Shown here piece after piece: positions 32,506 through 36,414 of a DNA stretch of 36,414 bases. The position numbers and the translations under genes are program-made. Below the pieces are notes generated by a model. The model made no database searches, was not told where the DNA came from, and saw only the letters and a program-made list of their open reading frames with translations. Location of the stretch: the NCBI RefSeq assembly GCF_002723935.1, contig NZ_BEWM01000011.1:1-36414 (forward strand), in the 5' to 3' direction. Every line of letters starts with the position of its first letter. The first letter of the stretch is position 1. Origin of the DNA: Gluconobacter cerinus (GTDB taxonomy: Bacteria > Pseudomonadota > Alphaproteobacteria > Acetobacterales > Acetobacteraceae).

Positions 32506-33252
32506 ATGTCATTAACCGACGCTCTTAAGACTGAATATTTAAAAATTCTTTCTGGATACGATATTAATTTCTTTGACCGCACCACAGTGGGGGAGGGTAT
32601 CGCGGGATACTCCGATATCTTTCTTCCGGGTGCTCCTTCTGAATGGAAGTCTGGCCGAAGAGTTATGATCGTCGGACGCGAAACGCGGGGGTGGAAACGA
32701 CCAGCGTCCACCGGCTCTTATGATACGCTTGAGCGCCACATCGATGCGATGGTTGAGTGTCATACGAATTTCTCGGCGCGCCATGGCAGCAAAAACAAGC
32801 AGAACCGAGGAGAAACTTTCTGGAACTTCATGCGGTCTGTAGGAGATATCGTTGGCGATGGGAACGTAGCCTGGTGCAACCTGTTTTGCATGGATTTCAA
32901 AGACAAAATGCCACAGCCAGGGCAGCCGTATTATGACACGGTCAAATCCCTGTCCGCGCAGCTACTGAAAGCTGAGATTAACGTTCTCCAGCCCGATGTT
33001 ATCATCTTTGCCAATGGGGGGGCATCTGTACTTGTCCGGCGAGAGTTTTTCCCCCTCTCCGGCCCAGAAAGTGTGTGCACTGACTGGCGACCAGTTGGAA
33101 AGTTTGACAAGACAAAGCTAGAACGTTTCACTCTATATGGCTCAATCGACTGTTATCGAATCAATCACCCTTCCTCGATAAGCCGGGAAAACCGTGCAGC
33201 CCGAACGCTTTTTCTAGAGCATTTGCGCTCTACCTTTGCGGCTTCCGTGTAA
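32506..33252 (+). CDS. Uracil-DNA-glycosylase-superfamily-like protein
   Basis: The 248-residue protein has a good ribosome binding site (GAGGTG, 8 bases). No close family is recognised. The order of motifs recalls the uracil-DNA glycosylase fold: VMIVGRETRGW near 53-63 in the place of the GQDPY loop, then FWNFMRSVGD, NVAWCNLFCMDF, LQPDVIIFANGG near 165 and INHPSS near 222 in the place of the HPS loop. Catalytic competence cannot be judged. The gene stands alone between two related repeats, which suggests a cargo gene. Repair or phage-defence roles are guesses. Confidence 0.6.
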   Translation: MSLTDALKTEYLKILSGYDINFFDRTTVGEGIAGYSDIFLPGAPSEWKSGRRVMIVGRETRGWKRPASTGSYDTLERHIDAMVECHTNFSARHGSKNKQNRGETFWNFMRSVGDIVGDGNVAWCNLFCMDFKDKMPQPGQPYYDTVKSLSAQLLKAEINVLQPDVIIFANGGASVLVRREFFPLSGPESVCTDWRPVGKFDKTKLERFTLYGSIDCYRINHPSSISRENRAARTLFLEHLRSTFAASV

Positions 33253-33279
33253 CGTTCAGCCATCAGACAGTGAACCGCC

Positions 33280-33305
33280 CGAAGATTGGCAGCGACCAAT
33301 CTTCG
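33280..33305 (+). terminator. Hairpin after the UDG-like gene
   Basis: CGAAGATTGG and CCAATCTTCG form a perfect 10-base stem with a 6-base loop, 27 bases after the stop. There is no T run, so the efficiency is unclear. Confidence 0.55.
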
Positions 33306-33369
33306 CACAGCATGGTGCTATGTCCGTTAATAGGAAGCGCGTACTGCTTCACCCACGTTTGACAAGAGA

Positions 33370-33412
33370 GCGTAAGTGGATCTTCTGCTTACGCCTCATT
33401 CCGGCCATATAA
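33370..33412 (+). repeat. Dispersed hairpin repeat, copy 2
   Basis: GCGTAAGT and GCTTACGC form a stem with a 9-base loop, followed by CTCATTCCGGCCATA, in the same orientation as copy 1 and 1.1 kb from it. Confidence 0.65.
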
Positions 33413-33531
33413 CCTCATTGTTCTGGTGTCCACATTCAAAAATTGAAGCGGCACCGTATTTCCTGAAAACATATCTTAATAAATCTTCAAAAGAACTATG
33501 TTAACTTATTGTTTATTAAAAATATTGCTAA

Positions 33532-34611
33532 TCAATAATCAACCCTATCTATTCTAACTTTATCTCTCCACATCTCTAAATAAACAGACCCGTAATTTTC
33601 AACAAACCATTTATTTTCTTTTATTATTTTCATAATTATATCCGCAAATTTGTCATGATATTCAATCCATTCCTCAGATTCCTTTCTATCTATGAAAAAA
33701 TCTTGAGAAAAATTATCAATTATATTTTTATATCTTTGCAAAGTTGGTGGATGAGTGTTTATATCCTGGAAAGAAGAATCAATTGAATTCATTACTTTTT
33801 CAAAAGAATATAGCGCCAAAAAAAAGTGTATAGAACCATGTATTAATTCGTTTTTCTTTTGGGTATCCGTTACAGCATTAATGGATTCTAGGTCTGCCTC
33901 AAATTCATTTTTCCATGCATGATTATAAATACTTATATGTTCCTCTATTTCTCCCCTACTTCGAGATATTCTTACGGTGTCAGAAAATTCATGTGCGAGC
34001 CTGTGGTGCGCATATTCATGTCCAATGATAAATTGTATTTGCGCTTCTGTCATTTCTTTTATTGCACAATCAATTTCCTTTGGAACAATTCCGCGTGGAT
34101 CAAGTTCAAAATCCATGGATTCTTTTTCCAACATTACTCTGATAGCGATGAGCGCTGCTTGTATCCGAATTTCTATAGGGATATCAAAAGAAGTCATGCT
34201 TAATGAAAAATAATAAATGAAGTATCTGAGAGCTTCAGATATTATTATGATATTGCCAAATTCTGTTTTCATGCACTGAGCTTCTGGAATTACGTCAAGA
34301 ATATATCCAGAAGGAATATCCTCTACTATCATTTTGTCAATTTCATCAAGATACGACATATATATTTGAAAATCTTTTTTGAACGGATCATCGAGCATAG
34401 ATTTTCCAGATTTTCGCACACGATTTAATCCAACCCTGTATAATCTTGTATGATCTGTGATAATATCAGCCCTCATCCTCAATAATAAATCGTAAGAATT
34501 TTTTGGATTTAGAACTTTATCTCTCTCTTCTATGTCTTTGCAAGCCATTGTCAAAAACAATTCTCTAGGATCCATATTTTCGTCTATAAAATTTTCATAA
34601 TTAGGACTCAT
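33532..34611 (-). CDS. HExxH zinc metallopeptidase-like protein
   Basis: The 359-residue protein starts at ATG 34611 (GGAG 8 bases upstream); a GTG lies 6 bases before it. It carries HEYAHH at about 198-203, NEFEADLESI near 235 and NTHPPTLQRY near 286. This is the order of an M48-like gluzincin: two His and a downstream Glu as zinc ligands, then a His-Pro substrate-side motif. No transmembrane segment or signal peptide is seen, so it should be cytosolic, unlike HtpX. The gene is strikingly AT-rich and Lys/Ile/Asn/Glu-rich compared with the rest of the window, pointing to recent transfer. The function is unknown. Confidence 0.72.
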   Translation of the reverse strand: MSPNYENFIDENMDPRELFLTMACKDIEERDKVLNPKNSYDLLLRMRADIITDHTRLYRVGLNRVRKSGKSMLDDPFKKDFQIYMSYLDEIDKMIVEDIPSGYILDVIPEAQCMKTEFGNIIIISEALRYFIYYFSLSMTSFDIPIEIRIQAALIAIRVMLEKESMDFELDPRGIVPKEIDCAIKEMTEAQIQFIIGHEYAHHRLAHEFSDTVRISRSRGEIEEHISIYNHAWKNEFEADLESINAVTDTQKKNELIHGSIHFFLALYSFEKVMNSIDSSFQDINTHPPTLQRYKNIIDNFSQDFFIDRKESEEWIEYHDKFADIIMKIIKENKWFVENYGSVYLEMWRDKVRIDRVDY

Positions 34612-35026
34612 TCTCACGTCTCCAGCAGTTTTTTTTGGGCGAAGAAATTTATATATGCCTTATGATTATTATAATGTGAATACTCTCACTGTCTTCTGTA
34701 GATATAGAAACTGATACAGTGATAACCTCACTACGATATGATCATTTAAAATTATTTCCTGAGAAAACAAAAAGACTGCGAGATAATATCTTCTTTATCG
34801 TGATTTCCCGATAGCTGACATTCCGTTCCCCTCCCATCGCTGCCAGCAGGTAGCTCACTGTGAGGGCATCCGGAGAAAAGAAATAATGGAGCCCTCCTGA
34901 GACAAGTCGTTGCTGAAGCATAATGTCTCTTCCGAGACAGGATCCTTGTCGTACCATTGATACGTCACTTCTCAGTCGCACAATGCAGGCCGACTATCCT
35001 CCTGTCACCAAACAGGAGAACCAGGA
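34612..35026. other. Intergenic stretch around a doubtful small frame
   Basis: AT-rich near the metallopeptidase start, then balanced. Apart from the frame at 34742-34981 nothing is recognised. Rightward transcription of the small-gene cluster must begin here or upstream. Confidence 0.4.
34742..34981 (-). CDS. Possible small hypothetical protein, 79 residues
   Basis: A leftward frame with a protein-like middle (GLHYFFSPDALTVSYLLAAM then GGERNVSYREITIKK). The GTG start has AGGAGG 16 bases upstream, which is too far. An ATG at 34957 is an alternative. No family is recognised. It would be divergent from the 35027 gene. Confidence 0.33.
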   Translation of the reverse strand: MRLRSDVSMVRQGSCLGRDIMLQQRLVSGGLHYFFSPDALTVSYLLAAMGGERNVSYREITIKKILSRSLFVFSGNNFK

Positions 35027-35431
35027 ATGACTGATACAGAGACCGGTGAGCAGCGTGTGCTGGAGATTACGGTATACGGTGTCGTGCTCCACGTTCTGCT
35101 CGATAACGTAGACGCCGTGATGGAGGCTGAGCCTGAAGAAGACATGCCAGAGAATTTGTTAGCTCTGCTGTCTCTCCGGAACCAGCCGTTCATGATTCAT
35201 GCGGTGCTGGACAATTATATTCTGAGCAGGCTCGGGAAAGAGTTTGGCGCGCTCGTCAGCGCGAACGAGGTGCTCTCGATCGCAGAGGAAAATGATCCGT
35301 ATTTTGGTACGTTGCTCGCCGCCGCTGTCGGTTCAGACATCATCACGCATCCTGATCCGTCCGCTACACCCTACTCGAACGCCCGGGTCTCAGTCGTGAA
35401 CGTTGAAGCATCGGAACTTCGGCACGAATGA
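35027..35431 (+). CDS. Hypothetical acidic protein, 134 residues
   Basis: An AGGAGA and AGGA before the ATG make the start clear. The protein begins MTDTETGEQRVLEITVYGVV and is acidic and probably globular, with EAEPEEDMPENLLALLSL and VLDNYILSRLGKEFGALVS. No family is recognised. It opens a run of small genes, several beginning with ATGACTGA. Confidence 0.65.
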   Translation: MTDTETGEQRVLEITVYGVVLHVLLDNVDAVMEAEPEEDMPENLLALLSLRNQPFMIHAVLDNYILSRLGKEFGALVSANEVLSIAEENDPYFGTLLAAAVGSDIITHPDPSATPYSNARVSVVNVEASELRHE

Positions 35432-35506
35432 TTTGCGGAACAGCATGAGGGCTGAGCTGGGGGAACACGGTATGACTGATGAGAAAGCAATCAGGAGATA
35501 TGAGAA

Positions 35507-35707
35507 GTGAATTTTGCTCGTGTCATTATGATCCGTCGAGAGCGCCAGCGCCAGCGGAGAGAGGGCGCCGCCGCAAAAGAAAGGCTCTCGGTGTCGCCAC
35601 TGCTTCGGAACACTTTTGCCGCTGACAAACAGCTTCAGCGCGGCTGGAAAGCAGAAGGACTACCGATCTGGAGGCGCCTGCTTCGGGCATTTTTAATTCA
35701 AGGATGA
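35507..35707 (+). CDS. Hypothetical basic small protein, 66 residues
   Basis: The GTG start has CAGGAG about 12 bases upstream. The protein is strongly basic (IRRERQRQRREGAAAKERLS, RRLLRAFLIQG). A 12-codon frame (35472-35510, MTDEKAIRRYEK) overlaps its start and might be a leader or the true short product. Its stop overlaps a 7-codon frame from ATG 35704. Unknown function; it could be chance coding. Confidence 0.4.
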   Translation: MNFARVIMIRRERQRQRREGAAAKERLSVSPLLRNTFAADKQLQRGWKAEGLPIWRRLLRAFLIQG

Positions 35708-35747
35708 CGGCCATGACTGACAAGTAATCGACGGAAAGGACCAAATT

Positions 35748-35915
35748 ATGAACGTAGAGATGGCCCATGACGATTGGATGCACAGATGGTTTAACCTGCT
35801 TGACGGAGGCCTTGGTTATTTCTGGTGTGGATGTTTAGCGCTAGTTGCCCTTTGGCTTGGCTTTGTGTGGTGCCGGCCGAACATTCAAAGGCTCCAGCGT
35901 AGAGACTATGACTGA
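35748..35915 (+). CDS. Small single-pass membrane protein, 55 residues
   Basis: AAGGA lies 9 bases before the ATG. The translation begins MNVEMAHDDWMHRWFNLLDG, then has a hydrophobic helix (YFWCGCLALVALWLGFVW) and a basic tail (RPNIQRLQRRDYD), which predicts an N-out/C-in anchor. It overlaps the next small gene (ATG 35908) by 8 bases, indicating coupled translation. Unknown function. Confidence 0.6.
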   Translation: MNVEMAHDDWMHRWFNLLDGGLGYFWCGCLALVALWLGFVWCRPNIQRLQRRDYD

Positions 35916-36042
35916 CAAACCGACGACCAGTTCGATGTCGGAGAACAACCTGGTTGAGTTTCGATCTGAATGTAAAGCCCGTGGTTTTATGGACAGCCGT
36001 TCCACGGCCGCTCGTGTCATGATGGACAGCCCTGCAGGCTGA
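35908..36042 (+). CDS. Hypothetical small protein, 44 residues
   Basis: It begins MTDKPTTSSMSENNLVEF and ends RVMMDSPAG. It overlaps the end of the membrane-protein gene and probably relies on coupled translation, with only a weak AGCGTAGAG upstream. No family is recognised. Confidence 0.45.
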   Translation: MTDKPTTSSMSENNLVEFRSECKARGFMDSRSTAARVMMDSPAG

Positions 36043-36137
36043 CCACAGGGCGCGGCTCTGCCCACAACGCCACAGGTTCAACACCAACAGCAATGTCTTC
36101 ATTCTTAAAATAAAATCGGCCGAACCGGCGTTGTCCC

Positions 36138-36414
36138 CTATCGAAAGTCCCGTGCTTTCAACAGCTCCGATCCCTGAAGCAATGGCGTTCTATCTTCCAG
36201 GCTGAGCACAACGATATGGATCACCTCGCCTTCCTTCTGTAGCCGCCCCTTGCAGGCCAGAAGACGGGAGGCGAGAAGAGGACGGCGGAATTTCTCCTGC
36301 AAATCCTTCCAGACAATCAGATTGGCCGTACCGGTTTCGTCTTCGATCGTGACGAACATGGTGCCATTCGCCGTCCCTGGCCTCTGCCGCATCAACACCA
36401 GTCCGGTGAGCTGG
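36138..36414 (-). CDS. dnaE2: Error-prone DNA polymerase DnaE2, C-terminal end (runs off right edge)
   Basis: The leftward frame is open to the window edge and its last 91 residues are visible. They form the DnaE2 OB-fold end: [57 protein letters not shown]. DnaE2 works with ImuA and ImuB in damage-induced translesion synthesis, and the three genes usually form an SOS operon; the other two would lie beyond the edge. The polymerase active site is not in view. The terminus is in keeping with a complete gene end. Confidence 0.9.
   Translation of the reverse strand, partial: QLTGLVLMRQRPGTANGTMFVTIEDETGTANLIVWKDLQEKFRRPLLASRLLACKGRLQKEGEVIHIVVLSLEDRTPLLQGSELLKARDFR

Overview
The window looks like accessory, probably plasmid-borne, DNA of an acetic acid bacterium (Acetobacteraceae; Komagataeibacter, Gluconacetobacter or Acetobacter type). 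The reasons are the Hint-tailed surface proteins and strand-loop-strand (SLS) heptosyltransferase, the YceI / cytochrome b561 cluster, the many IS5-family remnants, and a replication module (iterons plus a RepA) next to scpA and scpB. The genus is inferred from gene content; no rRNA or tRNA gene was seen.

Layout. (1) 1-7.7 kb: a leftward pair encodes an autotransporter-type O-heptosyltransferase and its likely substrate, an SLS-repeat protein cut by the window edge. A separate leftward Hint-domain protein follows. These genes are surrounded by decayed IS5 copies, a small lipoprotein gene, and one intact IS5/IS427-type transposase. Two 12-base C/G tracts flank the Hint gene. (2) 7.7-10.1 kb: a leftward TonB-dependent siderophore receptor with a possible Fur box. 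(3) 10.1-12.0 kb: a frameshifted IS5 copy truncates an aldo/keto reductase pseudogene. (4) 12.0-18.0 kb: a redox and electrophile-detoxification block. The rightward genes are yceI, cytochrome b561, yceI, a CatE/MhqO-like VOC protein and a flavin reductase. They converge on a leftward operon of glutathionyl-hydroquinone reductase, carboxylesterase and LysR regulator. (5) 18.5-21.9 kb: a two-winged-helix regulator is divergent from a 718-residue protein with three phage tail-collar repeats and a Hint module. That module is closely related to the one at 2.9-4.7 kb. (6) 22.1-24.3 kb: a nitrilase divergent from a LysR regulator, then a MITE-like inverted-repeat element.

(7) 24.3-29.6 kb is the replicon core: an HNH endonuclease, scpB, a tyrosine recombinase, a YubB/DUF1281-like protein, scpA, an iteron origin and repA. 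No parA/parB is visible here, so ScpAB may take part in plasmid maintenance (inference). (8) 29.7-36.4 kb is cargo. It holds an HSL-type esterase under an OhrR-like MarR regulator, a uracil-DNA-glycosylase-like protein between two related repeats, an AT-rich HExxH metallopeptidase, a run of small hypothetical genes, and the 3' end of dnaE2 at the right edge.

Starts were reassigned where a Shine-Dalgarno or family length favoured a start inside the longest reading frame. Three genes of under 60 residues were found by reading the DNA directly.
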